5,453 bases of DNA from Agromyces sp. (GTDB lineage Bacteria; Actinomycetota; Actinomycetes; Actinomycetales; Microbacteriaceae): NCBI GenBank assembly GCA_031178025.1, contig JAPSJU010000154.1, forward strand, positions 1 through 5,453, written 5' to 3'. Below are positions 5,316-5,453 of the stretch, in pieces. Numbering within the stretch: the stretch's first letter is position 1; the number at the start of each line of letters is the position of its first letter. Position numbers and translations under genes: made by a program. Under the pieces are notes generated by a model, which saw only the letters and a program-made list of their open reading frames with translations, was not told the DNA's origin and did not search any database.

Positions 5316-5453
5316 CAGCTGCTCTCCTCGTCACCGGTTCGCACCCAGGACTCGCCACGCAACCACTCGGGCTCGAGCAGGTCAAGGGGGTTGTCGCCGT
5401 CCCGGGGCACGACGGAGGGTGAACCGCACGACTGCGCCGACGGTGCAGCGCGG
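5315..5453 (-). CDS. C-terminal fragment of an unidentified protein upstream of the dehydrogenase
   Basis: A minus-strand frame is open from the right edge to a TGA at 5317-5315, giving 45 codons with most third positions G or C. The readable end is NPLDLLEPEWLRGESWVRTG followed by DEESS. It resembles an acidic, flexible C-terminus and not a random frame. The stop overlaps the dehydrogenase ATG by one base (TGATG), and the dehydrogenase ribosome binding site GAGGAG lies inside its last codons, so the two genes are probably co-transcribed and coupled. A competing frame that starts at 5385 in the same strand gives Cys- and Ser-rich nonsense and is rejected. Too little is present to name a family. 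Confidence 0.55.
   Translation of the reverse strand, partial: RAAPSAQSCGSPSVVPRDGDNPLDLLEPEWLRGESWVRTGDEESS

Noticed and set aside
4156..5385. Upstream part of the long minus-strand frame that reads into the 191-residue protein
   Set aside because: Above 4155 the frame is an Arg-rich shadow of the dehydrogenase. The real gene starts at 4155 behind a perfect AGGAGG, so a 601-residue fusion is not believable.

Overview
The window is very GC-rich. Its coding frames end almost every codon in G or C, use GTG starts freely and sit tightly packed. This points to a high-GC actinobacterium, and the style of the helicase and of the DUF2809 protein suggests Microbacteriaceae (inference; no marker gene is present to fix the genus).

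Layout: the left edge (1 to about 80, possibly 131) holds the start of a minus-strand gene for a hydrophobic, probably membrane, protein that runs off the window. After a short divergent intergenic region comes a compact plus-strand run from 244 to 3531. It holds a 59-residue acidic protein of unknown function, a four-helix DUF2809 membrane protein that overlaps it by 29 bases, a full-length DEAD-box RNA helicase of the DeaD/CsdA type with a DbpA-like C-terminal RNA-binding domain, and an alpha/beta hydrolase whose likeliest GTG start overlaps the helicase stop codon. After a convergent gap of 48 bases, the right half is a minus-strand operon. Read in its own direction it holds the last 45 codons of an unidentified gene, a zinc-dependent medium-chain alcohol/formaldehyde-type dehydrogenase, and a 191-residue protein with one C-terminal membrane helix.

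How the genes work together: the helicase probably acts in RNA unwinding, ribosome assembly or cold adaptation, and its close neighbours may simply share its transcript. On the minus strand, the dehydrogenase start overlaps the preceding stop (TGATG), and its own stop codon lies inside the Shine-Dalgarno sequence of the next gene. Both junctions suggest translational coupling. The small membrane protein is therefore the best candidate here for an undescribed partner of a known enzyme. I see no mobile element, CRISPR array, RNA gene or obvious defence system. Most of the window looks like ordinary chromosomal content, and no stretch over 300 bases lacks a gene.
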